A DNA stretch of 64,000 bases from Fen-1359 sp963710355 (GTDB lineage Bacteria; Planctomycetota; Phycisphaerae; Sedimentisphaerales; Anaerobacaceae). The notes below the pieces were generated by a model. The model was not told the DNA's origin and did not search any database. It saw only the letters and a list, made by a program, of their open reading frames with translations. Made by a program: the position numbers and the translations under genes. The stretch is taken from assembly GCA_963710355.1 (NCBI GenBank), contig CAVPZU010000001.1:558001-622000 (forward strand). Reading direction: 5' to 3'. Below, piece after piece: positions 16,337 through 25,879 of the stretch (the first letter of the stretch is position 1; every line of letters begins with the position of its first letter).

Positions 16337-19300
16337 ATGAGACTTGAAAAAATCGTTCTCGATGGTTTCAAAAGTTTCGCAGACAAGACTGAACTTGACT
16401 TTGATTCGCAGATTACCGCCATTGTCGGGCCTAACGGCTGCGGAAAAAGCAACGTCGTCGATGCCGTCAAATGGGTCCTCGGCGAACAAAGCACCAAAAG
16501 CCTTCGAAGCGACCAGATGGCCGACGTCATTTTCAGCGGAAGCAGCAGCAGAAAACCTCTCGCAACTGCCCAGGCAACCATCGTCTTTTCAAATACCGCA
16601 GGCAAACTGCCTATCGAGGCAAGCGAGGTGCAGATAAGCAGACGAATCTTCAAAACCGGCGAAAGCGAATACCGAATCAACAACAAACTATGCAGGCTCA
16701 AAGATATTCGCGAGTCTGCTTATGGATACCGGCGTGGGCGTCAGGGCATATTCAATCATTGAGCAGGGCCAGGTTGACCACCTGCTTACCGCTTCAAAGC
16801 TCGACAGAAGAAACATCTTCGAGGAAGCCGCTGGCATAAGCAAATACAAGTGCATAAAAAAGAGGCCATTCACAAACTCGAACAGACCGAACAAAACCTG
16901 CTGCGGCTGGCTGACATCATCAATGAAGTTGCTAAACAGCTTCGCAGCGTAAAACTACAGGCTGGAAAGGCCAGAAGCTATCTCAAATATACCGACAGGC
17001 TAAAGGATCTGCAGCTAAACTATTCGCTGGCCGAATATCATAAAATTCATACCGAAAGCATCCAGAAACAGAAAGAGCTCGCCGCCGTCGAAGAGCAGTT
17101 TGCAGCCCTCGCTTCGCAACTGGCCCAACAAGATGCACACTTCAGCAGTCTCGGCGAAAAAATTATCAATACTGAAAACCAGATAAACCAGGCGGATAAT
17201 TCTCTTGTCTCCGTCCAGAGTAAAATTGAACAGCAGCTTCAGCGAATCGAATTTCTAACCGCAAGGATAAAAGAGCTTCAGGAAAGAAGCCAATCGGCCC
17301 GGCAAAGAATTCAAAAACTTGACGAGCAGCAAAGCTCTCTCGACGCCGACCTCGGACAGTATCAGAAGGACTTTACTGAATGTGAAAATAAATTGACGCA
17401 AAATCGCACCGCTGCGGATAATCTTCAGCAAACAATCCAGCAGATAAACAACGAATGTGCATCCCTCGAGGCCGACCTCGAAGATGAAAAATCGGGAATA
17501 ATCGATATCGTAAGAATGACCGCCCAGCTTCATAACGAGCTTCAGAGCATTTCGCTTTACCGCGACCGCCTATCGAGCCAGAAAAGCCGCCTTGCCGACC
17601 GTGCCGAACTGAGCAGGGCAGAATTAGAGAAGCTGCTCGCAGAAAAGGCACAACACAAGGCCCGGCTGGACGATATCGAAAAAGTCCTCGCCGACCTCGA
17701 GCAGAATCTGGAGTCTAAACATACAGGAATCGACCGCACCAACACAGAATTATCATCGGATAATAAAAGGCTCGCCAACAGCAGGGAATCACGCAGCGCG
17801 CTCGGCAGCGAACTTGCGGTCCTCAAAGATATGGAGCAGCGGGGCGAAGGCGTAAAAGCCGGCGTTAAAAGCATCCTTTCCGAAAAGGCCTCGACTGGCA
17901 GATTCGATTATGTTGACGGCCTGCTGGCCGATATCATCGCCGCTGATATGCAATATGCAGCTGCCGTTGAAGCCGCCCTCGAAGGCAAAACCGACACCCT
18001 CGTTATAAACAATTCCGAAAAACTGTTCGCCGATATTCAGGCAATTGAAAAACTCGACAGCAGGACTCATTTTTTAATCGCCGATACAATCGCACCGTTT
18101 GTCAACAACGAAACCTTCTCTAATCCGGCCGGTGCCAAAGGCAGACTTGTTGAATTCGTAAAATTCGACTGTAAATTCGCCCCGCTTATCTGGCATCTTC
18201 TGGGAAAAACGCTCGTCGTTGATTCCATCGAATCAGCCGTCTTGTTATCACGACAACTTCCTGCCGGCTACAGTTTTGTCACCTTAAACGGCCAATTCCT
18301 CTCTTCCGAAGGCACAATAAAATCGGGCCCGCTGGGTAAAAACGCCAGCCTAATCTCCCGTAAAAGCAGATTGCGACAGCTTGAAGAAACCATCGGAAAT
18401 ATCTCAGGCGAAATTACACAATTAGAAAACCAGTGTGAAAAAAACAACAGTCTTGTTGAACACCTCAATAAATTAGTCAAAGACCTGCGCACCGCCATTT
18501 ATGAGGCGAACACGGAAAAAATGCAGTCAAACTCGGCTCTTGCCCTCATCGAGCAGAACATCAAAAAGCTCCGCGATGAAGAGCCGCTCATCGCAGGCGA
18601 AATCGACCTGCTCGAAGAGCAAATAACACAATCCGTCCAGAAGGAATACCAGTCAAAGCAGAAACTCGAACCGAGCTCGAAGAAGTCAACAGGCAGCGAA
18701 CCGAACACATTAAGGAACTCGAAGGCAATCTCGCAAATAAGAAAACCGAGCAGCAAAATCTTGCAAATCAACTGACAGACCTCAAGGTTTCAATAGGCCG
18801 GATTTCAGAGCAAAGCAAGGCCATTAAAGCAAACGATGACAAATATCGCCGGTCAGCTTGAAGAAAACAAAACCAATGCGCAATCAGCCGCATGCAAGAG
18901 ATACAAAACTGCAGCGAACAGGTCCAAAAGGCGTCTGCTGAAATTCTGCAATCCGAGATGCTCGTCTCAGAACTGTTCATCGAAAAGGAAAAAAGCCAGC
19001 AGAACAGCCGACTCCTACACGAACAGGTCCAGGCCCTTATTGATGAACGAAAACAGACTGAACAATTCATCAGACAGAAAAAAATAGAACAAAACCAAAT
19101 CGAGCAGGAAATCAACGGGCTGAAGATTGAGCAGGGACAATTCTGCGTAATGAAGCAAAACTTAATCGACAAAGTGCAGGAACAATTGCAAATAGACCTA
19201 ATCCAGGTCCTACGAAACCTATACCGACAGCTCGGTCAACTGGGAACAGGTCAGAGCCGAAATGACGGACCTGCGGGAAAAAATCGAAAGGCTCGGAAAC

Positions 19301-19931
19301 GTCAATATCGATTCGATTGGCGAAGCAGACGAGCTTGAAAAACGAAACGACTTCCTCTCTGACACAGGTTGCCGACCTCAATAGCAGCAAAGACCAGCTC
19401 CAGCAGCTTATCAGCCGGCTTAACAAACAATCAAGGGAAAAATTCAGGGATTGCTTCGAGCAAATCCGCAACAATTTCCAGCAGATTTTCCGAAAACTCT
19501 TCGGCGGCGGAAAAGCGGATATACTCCTCGAAGATTCCGAAGACATACTCGATGCAGGCATCGAAGTCATCGCCCAGCCTCCCGGAAAGGAAACAAGAAG
19601 CATCTCGCTTTTGAGCGGCGGCGAAAAAACAATGACTGCCATCGCCCTGCTCTTTGCCGTCTTCAAAACAAAGCCCTCCCCATTCTGCTTTTTGGACGAG
19701 GTCGATGCCGCTCTCGACGAGGCAAACAACGAACGATTCGATATGATGATAAGGGAATTCCAGAAAGAATCACAGTTTGTGATAATCACACACTCAAAAC
19801 GGACAATGAGTATCGCCGATGTCCTCTACGGCATTACAATGCAGACAAAAGGCGTGAGTAAAAAAATCGGAGTCAAATTCGACGAATACGAACCGGAAAA
19901 AGAAACCAAAGAGGCCGTCGCCGTCGCTTAA
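16337..19931 (+). CDS. smc: Chromosome partition protein SMC, interrupted by seven frame breaks
   Basis: Summed over frames this is a complete SMC ATPase. The N-terminal Walker A is GPNGCGKSN (31-39). DTGVGVRAYSIIEQGQVD follows, then the first coiled coil, the hinge near 17880-18340 (FDYVDGLLAD), the second coil, and the C-terminal LSGGEKTMTAIALLFAVF signature with Walker B FLDEVDAALDE (19610-19730). SMC organises and segregates chromosomes with ScpA and ScpB. The frame changes near 16715 (+1), 16848 (-1), 18660 (-1), 18850 (+1), 18888 (-1), 19207 (+1) and 19358 (+1), yet residue-level conservation is perfect on both sides of each. Because smc is normally important and its motifs are undecayed, sequence error is likelier than a dead gene. 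The pieces would appear as 16337-16762, 16850-18775, 18892-19338 and 19317-19931 if read naively. Confidence 0.88.
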
Positions 19932-19941
19932 AAAAAATAAG

Positions 19942-19973
19942 AACTTAAAACTTAAAACTTAAAACTAAAAACT
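19942..19973. repeat. Heptad tandem repeat (AACTTAA type) abutting a start codon
   Basis: The units are AACTTAA three times, AACTAAA, then AACT, ending directly at the ATG of the zinc-ribbon gene (19974). There is no Shine-Dalgarno sequence, so the array itself forms the translation-initiation region. The same array type stands before hisI. Confidence 0.8.
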
Positions 19974-20285
19974 ATGAAGAAGTGCCCCTTCTGTGCCGAA
20001 TTGATTCAGGATGAGGCCATTAAATGCCGTTTTTGCGGCGAATACCTCGACAAAGCCCCAGCAGCAGAAACTAAATGGTATCATAAAACATCCACAATAA
20101 TACTGGCCCTGCTCCTCTTAGGCCCATTCGCCCTGCCTTTAGTCTGGCTGCACCCGCAATACAAAACCGCCACAAAAATAATCGTTTCCATCATCGTCGT
20201 TGCCGCAACCGCTCTTTTTGTTTATCTGTCGGCTTACCTCTATAACCAGCTAATAAGTCAGTTCAGCACCCTCGGCATCCAGTAA
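19974..20285 (+). CDS. Small zinc-ribbon membrane protein
   Basis: This 103-residue protein has an N-terminal zinc ribbon (CPFCAELIQDEAIKCRFCGEYL, two CxxC pairs, residues 4-26). Two hydrophobic segments follow (about 45-62 and 69-92). Proteins with this layout are common and uncharacterised; a membrane-anchored nucleic-acid or protein-binding role is possible. It follows smc by 42 bases and may share its transcript. It has no ribosome-binding site; a heptad array occupies that position. Confidence 0.7.
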   Translation: MKKCPFCAELIQDEAIKCRFCGEYLDKAPAAETKWYHKTSTIILALLLLGPFALPLVWLHPQYKTATKIIVSIIVVAATALFVYLSAYLYNQLISQFSTLGIQ

Positions 20286-20388
20286 AACAAGTGATGGCTG
20301 CATATTTTCAATCCAAAAAAACAATACCCAAAAAGCCGGGAATTTGTTATGATGCCGGCCTGTTTTGCAGCAGTATAAGGAATTATAA

Positions 20389-21621
20389 ATGGCTGAGAAT
20401 TTCGACAAGCACACTTTGAAAAACGGAATGGTCTTGTTGGGCGAAAGAATGAGGGCCGTCGAGTCCGTCGCCTTTGAGTTTATGCTGCCAGCCGGCGCTG
20501 CGCTGCTCCCAGAAGGTTTCTGCGGAGCGGCAAACGTCATCGCAGACTGGATTTTCAGAGGCGCAGGGGATAAAAACAGCAGGCAGCTCGGCGACGCCCT
20601 CGACGGCCTCGGCCTGCACCGCAGCAATTCTATTGCAAGCTCTCATTTAACAATCGCCTCCGTTCTGGAAAGCAGCAATCTCGAAAAGGCAATAGACCTC
20701 TACGCAGATATTATTCTGCGGCCTCAACTCGAAAGCGAACAGTTCGAACCTGCCAGACAATTGGCAATCGACGAAATCGCCGCACTCGACGACGACCCGA
20801 AACAAAAAGTTATGCTGAAACTTTGCGAAATTTTTTATCCGCAGCCCCTCGGCCGCAGCACCGCAGGCGATATAGAAGAGCTGCAAAATTTGACTCCCCA
20901 GAAAACAAGGCAGCTTGTCCAGAACCATTTTAATCTCTCGCAAACCATATTTTCAGTAGCAGGCAAATACGACTTTGACAAAATTATAAAACATACGGAA
21001 AAACTCTTCGAAACCAGCTCCAAAAAAGCTGGCCAACCTGCCCATACAAAACCGAAGACAGAAAGATATACCCACATCCACAACGACGGTGCACAGGTGC
21101 ATATCGGCCTGATGACCCCCACTGTCAGGCCTGCCGACAAGGACTACTACAATGCGAGAGTCGCAATTTCGGTTCTTGCAGGCGGTATGAGCGCAAGGCT
21201 ATTTACAGAGGTCCGCGAAAAAAGAGGACTCTGCTACGCAATCGGCGCCCGCTATCACAGCCTCAAGGATTTTGCGGGGATTATGTGCTATGCAGGCACC
21301 ACGCCAGAAAAGGCCCAGGAGACAATCGACATCATAATCGCTGAATTCGGACGATTAGCAGACGGAATATCCGCCGAAGAAATCAATATTGCAAAAGCAG
21401 GTCTGAAAAGCTCGCTAATCCTTCAGAGCGAATCATCTTCGAGCCGCGCAGGCAACATAGGCGGCGATTATTATACGCTCGGCAGAATCAGAAGCCTCGA
21501 TGAAATCAAACAAAAAATCGAACATACGACCGCCGATTCGGTCCTCACCTTCCTTCGGAAAAACCCTTTTAAAGAATACACAATAGTCACAGTCGGACCA
21601 AAAGAAATAAAACTGGATTAA
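20389..21621 (+). CDS. M16-family peptidase subunit lacking the zinc motif
   Basis: A 410-residue two-domain M16B protein. The position of the HxxEH zinc motif reads N49-V-I-A-D53, so it cannot bind the catalytic zinc. The C-terminal half has EVREKRGLCYAIGARY, the R/Y substrate-tail element found in non-catalytic partners. In characterised M16B pairs such a subunit and an active one form a heterodimer. The next gene, 4 bases on, is the active partner. Substrate and location are unknown; no clear signal peptide is visible. Confidence 0.85.
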   Translation: MAENFDKHTLKNGMVLLGERMRAVESVAFEFMLPAGAALLPEGFCGAANVIADWIFRGAGDKNSRQLGDALDGLGLHRSNSIASSHLTIASVLESSNLEKAIDLYADIILRPQLESEQFEPARQLAIDEIAALDDDPKQKVMLKLCEIFYPQPLGRSTAGDIEELQNLTPQKTRQLVQNHFNLSQTIFSVAGKYDFDKIIKHTEKLFETSSKKAGQPAHTKPKTERYTHIHNDGAQVHIGLMTPTVRPADKDYYNARVAISVLAGGMSARLFTEVREKRGLCYAIGARYHSLKDFAGIMCYAGTTPEKAQETIDIIIAEFGRLADGISAEEINIAKAGLKSSLILQSESSSSRAGNIGGDYYTLGRIRSLDEIKQKIEHTTADSVLTFLRKNPFKEYTIVTVGPKEIKLD

Positions 21622-21625
21622 AAAG

Positions 21626-22852
21626 ATGGAATTTAAGCAGAAAATACTCAACAACGGCCTTGCGATAATCGGCGAATTGAACGGCTCTGCGAAATCCGCC
21701 GCCGTTGGGTTCTTTGTAAAAACGGGTTCTCGCGACGAAAATCCGCAGATTAACGGCGTCTCACATTTCCTCGAACATATGCTTTTCAAGGGGACAGAAC
21801 GCCTTAACGCCTTTGAGGTCAACGCCGCCTTTGACCGCACCGGTGCGCAATTCAACGCCTCTACCGGCGAGGAAACGACCGTTTTTTACGCCGCCGTCCT
21901 GCCGGAATATCTCGTCCAAATAACATCGCTCTGGATTGAATTGCTCAGGCCGGCACTCCGCAATGACGATTTCAATATCGAGAAAAACGTCATCAAAGAA
22001 GAAATCGCAATGTATGAAGACCTACCGGATTTCCAGGTAATGGAAAAATGCCGAACGCTCTATTTCAACACTCACCCCTGCGGATACAGCGTCCTCGGCA
22101 GCGTTGAAAGCATAAACAATCTCGCCGCCGAACAGATGCGGGCATATTTTAACAGCCGTTACGTCCCCAACAATATGTCGCTCGTCATCGCAGGCAATTT
22201 TAACTGGGACCAGATTTGCACACTGGCCGAAAAAGATTGCTCCAAATGGCAGAAAAAAGAAATCGGCAGAAATACCAACGATTACGCCGGCGACAGAAAA
22301 ATTGAGCGAATTGAAAAACCGAACATCGCCAGAGAACACATCTGCCTGATGAGTCTCGCTGTTTCCGCCCAGGATGAAAGACGCTTTGCCGCCTTCCTTC
22401 TGGCAACCATAATCGGCGACAGCACAGGCTCGCGACTCTTCTGGGATCTGGTCGATAAGGCGCTGGCCGAAGAGGCCTCTATGCACCTCGGCGTTATGGA
22501 CGGCACAGGCGTATTCCAGACCTATATCCAATGCAGTCCTCAAAATGTCAACGTTGTTCTGGATATTGTCAGCCGGATATTCTGCGAAGTTGCGGAAAAA
22601 GGTATCACCGAAGATGAACTTGACAAGGCTAAAAATAAAATCTTAAGCGCACTGGTAATAAAAAACGAGGTTCCGATGGGACGGCTGGTCGATGTCGGCT
22701 TAAACTGGATGTATCTCGGCAAATACCGCACCATCGCTGACGATATTAACGCTATCAGGACTGTCACGGCCAATCAGGTATGCGAGCTTGCAAAAGAACT
22801 AAAAATCGCAGATTGCACTCGCCTTTCAATCGGCCCTTCAGGAAAAACCTGA
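21626..22852 (+). CDS. M16-family zinc peptidase, active subunit
   Basis: A 408-residue M16B protease. The inverted zinc motif H47-FLE-H51 is in GVSHFLEHMLFKGTERL, and the third ligand Glu lies in the NVIKEEIAMYEDLP helix about 76 residues on. With the upstream inactive subunit it should form a heterodimeric clamshell peptidase. It resembles the mitochondrial-processing-peptidase-like bacterial proteins often annotated as insulinase family. The start has no strong ribosome-binding site and probably depends on coupling to the preceding gene. Confidence 0.9.
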   Translation: MEFKQKILNNGLAIIGELNGSAKSAAVGFFVKTGSRDENPQINGVSHFLEHMLFKGTERLNAFEVNAAFDRTGAQFNASTGEETTVFYAAVLPEYLVQITSLWIELLRPALRNDDFNIEKNVIKEEIAMYEDLPDFQVMEKCRTLYFNTHPCGYSVLGSVESINNLAAEQMRAYFNSRYVPNNMSLVIAGNFNWDQICTLAEKDCSKWQKKEIGRNTNDYAGDRKIERIEKPNIAREHICLMSLAVSAQDERRFAAFLLATIIGDSTGSRLFWDLVDKALAEEASMHLGVMDGTGVFQTYIQCSPQNVNVVLDIVSRIFCEVAEKGITEDELDKAKNKILSALVIKNEVPMGRLVDVGLNWMYLGKYRTIADDINAIRTVTANQVCELAKELKIADCTRLSIGPSGKT

Positions 22853-22901
22853 ATAATTAAATAACTTTTTTCTTTGTTCGCAAAAGGCGGTTTTTGATAA
22901 A

Positions 22902-23052
22902 TTATTGCTCTGTTGAAAAGATGCCGATTTATCTGTCATACCCGCGAAGCTTGTCCTCGCGAAAGCGGGGAGCGGGTATCCAGAAACCTGTGTAAATAAT
23001 GGATTCCTGCTTTCGCAGGAATGACAAACCTAAGTTTTCAACAGAGCAATAA
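22902..23052. mobile_element. MITE-like element with 18-bp terminal inverted repeats
   Basis: TTATTGCTCTGTTGAAAA at 22902-22919 is repeated exactly inverted as TTTTCAACAGAGCAATAA at 23035-23052, enclosing about 115 bases with no gene. The inside holds two smaller hairpins, one of them CCCGCGAAGCTTGTCCTCGC / GCGGGGAGCGGG, and CCTGCTTTCGCAGG. The first is shared, inverted, with the element at 42314-42449. It fills the space between the M16 operon and the small unknown gene. Confidence 0.7.
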
Positions 23053-23082
23053 ATTATATATGGTATTTAAGGAGTTGAACAG

Positions 23083-23463
23083 TTGAACACCTTTGATAAC
23101 AATAAAAATTTGTCCAACCGAAAAGCGGATATTCTGCGGGCCAAAGACATCTTCCCTGCGCCGGCAAAAACGACCTCATCCGGCCATAATGCCGACAATA
23201 ACCTCATCTCTGATTTCGAAATCCCAAAATTCGACCTCGCTGAACAAATCCTCGCCCGGCAGCGGAGCATTTCCGCAACAAACAGAAAATCGCCTGAAAA
23301 AAGGCCTGAAACCCTTCCGAATCAGTCAGACACCTGCCCGACCGGTCAGGCAGCCCTCCAGTCGGCTGCCTCGTCCCCGCAGCAGGACTTTATTATCATA
23401 AAGGAAATCGTCACACAGGACATTCAACAATTGTGCCGAGGTATCGCCATTAATTATCAATAA
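23083..23463 (+). CDS. Small protein of unknown function
   Basis: A 126-residue reading frame starting at TTG (23083), with AAGGAG about nine bases upstream. It is hydrophilic, rich in Asn, Pro and Gln, and probably disordered to about residue 95. The C-terminus (KEIVTQDIQQLCRGIAINYQ) is hydrophobic-patterned and helix-like. No family was recognised. It could be a short regulator or an adaptor of the following esterase, 37 bases away. The good ribosome-binding site is the main support. Confidence 0.45.
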   Translation: MNTFDNNKNLSNRKADILRAKDIFPAPAKTTSSGHNADNNLISDFEIPKFDLAEQILARQRSISATNRKSPEKRPETLPNQSDTCPTGQAALQSAASSPQQDFIIIKEIVTQDIQQLCRGIAINYQ

Positions 23464-23500
23464 CTCTTTTACTTTCTTGTCTAACATTAAGGAATCAAAT

Positions 23501-25039
23501 ATGAACACTACACAACGATTCAAACCGGCCAAAAACGCATTTCTCACTATCCTCATCCTGGCTACCGCCTGCTCTGCGTTGGCAGATGTCCGCCTGCCTT
23601 ATATCATTTCCGACAATATGGTGCTTCAGCGGGATAACGAACTGCCAATCTGGGGGTGGGCTGACCCGGGCGAAAAAATCACGCTCGAATTTGCCGGCAG
23701 CAAAATGTCTGTCGTCGCCGATGATAACGGCTACTGGCATACCAAACTTCCGCCGACAAAGGCCGGCGGACCATTCGTTATGTCAATCTCCGGACACAAC
23801 TTTATCCAGATTAAAAATATCCTAATCGGAGACGTCTGGCTCTGCTCGGGACAATCCAATATGGAATTGCTGTTAAACAAAACTACCAATGCGGCAAAAG
23901 ATATTGCCGATTCCAATTACCCTCAAATCCGCATCCTCACCGTCCCCAAGAAAACCGCAGGGCTGCCCAGAACGGACACTGACGTCGAATGGAAAATCTG
24001 CAAACCCGAAACCATATATAATTTCTCCGCGGTCGCCTACTTCTTTGGCAGAAAAATCCACAAGGAATTGAATGTCCCCATAGGCCTGATTAACAGCTCC
24101 TGGGGCGGTTCGCGAATCGAACCGTGGACTCCGCCGGAAGGTTTCGACCTGTCTGAAAAAACAAAAGACATCGCAACTTATATTCAACAGGTCAACTCTG
24201 ATTACAAAAAAACCATCGAAAAATCCCTCGACAATTTTCAGGATTGGCTCGCAAAAACAAAAAAGGCTGTCGCTGATAATACTCCTCTTCCGCCGGAACT
24301 CGACCTGCCCAAACATCAACTCAATAATTTCTCACAGCCGACAGGCATTTATAATTCTATGATTTATCCTTTCATACCGTTTGCCATCTGCGGCGCAATC
24401 TGGTATCAGGGCGAAGCCAACGTCAACGACGGTATGCTCTATCTGGAAAAAATGAAGGCCCTCATCGAAGGCCTGCGAAAAGTCTGGGGACAGGGCAACT
24501 TCCCGTTTTATTTCGTGCAACTTGCTCCCTACAGATACAAAAGCAACCCTTACCTCCTGCCGGTCATCTGGCAGGCACAGACCGCCGCGCTCTCCGCCAT
24601 CCCGAATACCGGTATGGCCGTCACCATCGACCTCGTTGACGACATAAACGACATCCATCCTCGAAACAAAAAGGATGTCGGCGAAAGACTCGCACTGTGG
24701 GCACTCGCAAAAACTTACGGTCGAAACATTCCCGTTTATTCCGGCCCTATTTATAAATCTATGAAAATCGAGGACGGCAATAAAATCCGCATCTTTTTTG
24801 ATTATACCGGCTCAGGCCTGACATCAAGAGACAATCAGCCGCTAACTAACTTCGAAATCGCAGGTGCGGACAAGAATTTTGTAAAGGCCGATGCCGTCAT
24901 TGACAATAATACTGTTCTTGTCCGGAGCGAAAATGTCAACAAACCAACGGCGGTCCGTTTCGCCTGGAATGAAGATGCCCAGCCTAATCTGTGCAACAAA
25001 GAAGGTCTGCCCGCATCCTCCTTCACCACAGACCAGTAA
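23501..25039 (+). CDS. Secreted sialate O-acetylesterase (SGNH hydrolase)
   Basis: The protein is about 512 residues from the ATG at 23501, preceded by AAGGAATCAAAT. A signal peptide (about 1-30, ending CSALA) is followed by VRLPYIISDNMVLQRDNELPIWGWADPG, the standard opening of the bacterial sialate 9-O-acetylesterase family. The catalytic serine lies in WLCSGQSNME (near residue 124) and the Asp-His pair in DDINDIHPRNKKDVG (near residue 386). Such exported enzymes remove acetyl groups from sialic acids or plant glycans. Planctomycetes carry many. It stands alone, followed by a spacer with a heptad array. Confidence 0.88.
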   Translation: MNTTQRFKPAKNAFLTILILATACSALADVRLPYIISDNMVLQRDNELPIWGWADPGEKITLEFAGSKMSVVADDNGYWHTKLPPTKAGGPFVMSISGHNFIQIKNILIGDVWLCSGQSNMELLLNKTTNAAKDIADSNYPQIRILTVPKKTAGLPRTDTDVEWKICKPETIYNFSAVAYFFGRKIHKELNVPIGLINSSWGGSRIEPWTPPEGFDLSEKTKDIATYIQQVNSDYKKTIEKSLDNFQDWLAKTKKAVADNTPLPPELDLPKHQLNNFSQPTGIYNSMIYPFIPFAICGAIWYQGEANVNDGMLYLEKMKALIEGLRKVWGQGNFPFYFVQLAPYRYKSNPYLLPVIWQAQTAALSAIPNTGMAVTIDLVDDINDIHPRNKKDVGERLALWALAKTYGRNIPVYSGPIYKSMKIEDGNKIRIFFDYTGSGLTSRDNQPLTNFEIAGADKNFVKADAVIDNNTVLVRSENVNKPTAVRFAWNEDAQPNLCNKEGLPASSFTTDQ

Positions 25040-25067
25040 TAATTCAAATCCCACGCCAGTTTGGGAC

Positions 25068-25102
25068 GTTGGATGTTGAATATTGGATATTGGATATTGG
25101 AT
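25068..25102. repeat. Heptad tandem repeat (ATTGGAT type), five units
   Basis: The units are GTTGGAT, GTTGAAT, then ATTGGAT three times, in strict 7-base register. It lies just after the esterase in the 316-base spacer 25040-25355, which otherwise shows nothing recognisable. Confidence 0.8.
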
Positions 25103-25355
25103 ATCTATCATTCGCCTCTCTACTATTCCAAATTCTGTCGGCGTCCCATAAAAAGGCAGGACTGCTCAATTAAACGGCTGTAAAATAATCATCCCAAATT
25201 CCACAAACCCGGCAAAAGCCATAGGTAAAGTAGCCCGAAATAAAAGCCGAAAAAACCCTTAAGAATGCGATTGGTATGCAGATACTGTGTTGTAAAAAAT
25301 TTGTGGGGGAAATTGCTCCACTTGCATTATTGTGAACAATGCGAGGAAAACCAAA

Positions 25356-25844
25356 ATGAGAAGCTCAATGCCTGTAATGATAATCGAAGATGATGCAGCA
25401 GACGTCCTTATTATAAAAAGAGCGATAAAAGAGCTGCACATAAAAAACGAACTGGTCCAGGTCAACAACGGCGAGGAAGGCCTCGAATATCTCAAAAATC
25501 ATTCAAAGTCCGCACCTTGTATCATCTTCCTTGACCTCAATATGCCGAAAATGAACGGCATAGAATTCCTGAAAATCATAAAAAATAATGATAAACTCAA
25601 AGAAATCCCTGTCATCGCGCTGACAACCTCACAAAACCACGACGACATCTCCAATTGCTTCAAAACCGGCATCGCAGGATATATAGTCAAACCTGTTGAC
25701 TACAAAAAATTCGTTAAAGCTATCCGGATTGTTGACCTTTACTGGATGATCAGCCAGATGCCCTCGGAATCTCCTGTTGAAATAAATATGGAAAACATCA
25801 ACCTCGACCAGCTTGATGAGGAAATCTTTTTCAATCAGAACTGA
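25356..25844 (+). CDS. Single-domain response regulator (Rcp1-like)
   Basis: The protein is about 162 residues from the ATG at 25356 (GAGGAAAA upstream). It is a lone receiver domain: acidic pair EDDAAD at the start, phosphoacceptor Asp60 in FLDLNMPKMNG, Thr/Ser switch in ALTTS, and Lys in IVKPVDYKK. Stand-alone receivers of this Rcp1 type pass phosphate from phytochrome-like or HAMP kinases to other partners. A GTG 24 bases earlier is possible but less well placed. It is the first gene of a three-gene signalling operon. Confidence 0.9.
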   Translation: MRSSMPVMIIEDDAADVLIIKRAIKELHIKNELVQVNNGEEGLEYLKNHSKSAPCIIFLDLNMPKMNGIEFLKIIKNNDKLKEIPVIALTTSQNHDDISNCFKTGIAGYIVKPVDYKKFVKAIRIVDLYWMISQMPSESPVEINMENINLDQLDEEIFFNQN

Positions 25845-25879
25845 ATCTATAACAATAATATCAGAAAGGGTTTTAATAA

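Noticed and set aside
16337..19931. Programmed ribosomal frameshifting in smc
   Set aside because: Seven shifts in both directions with no shared slippery sequence or downstream structure; sequence error is simpler.
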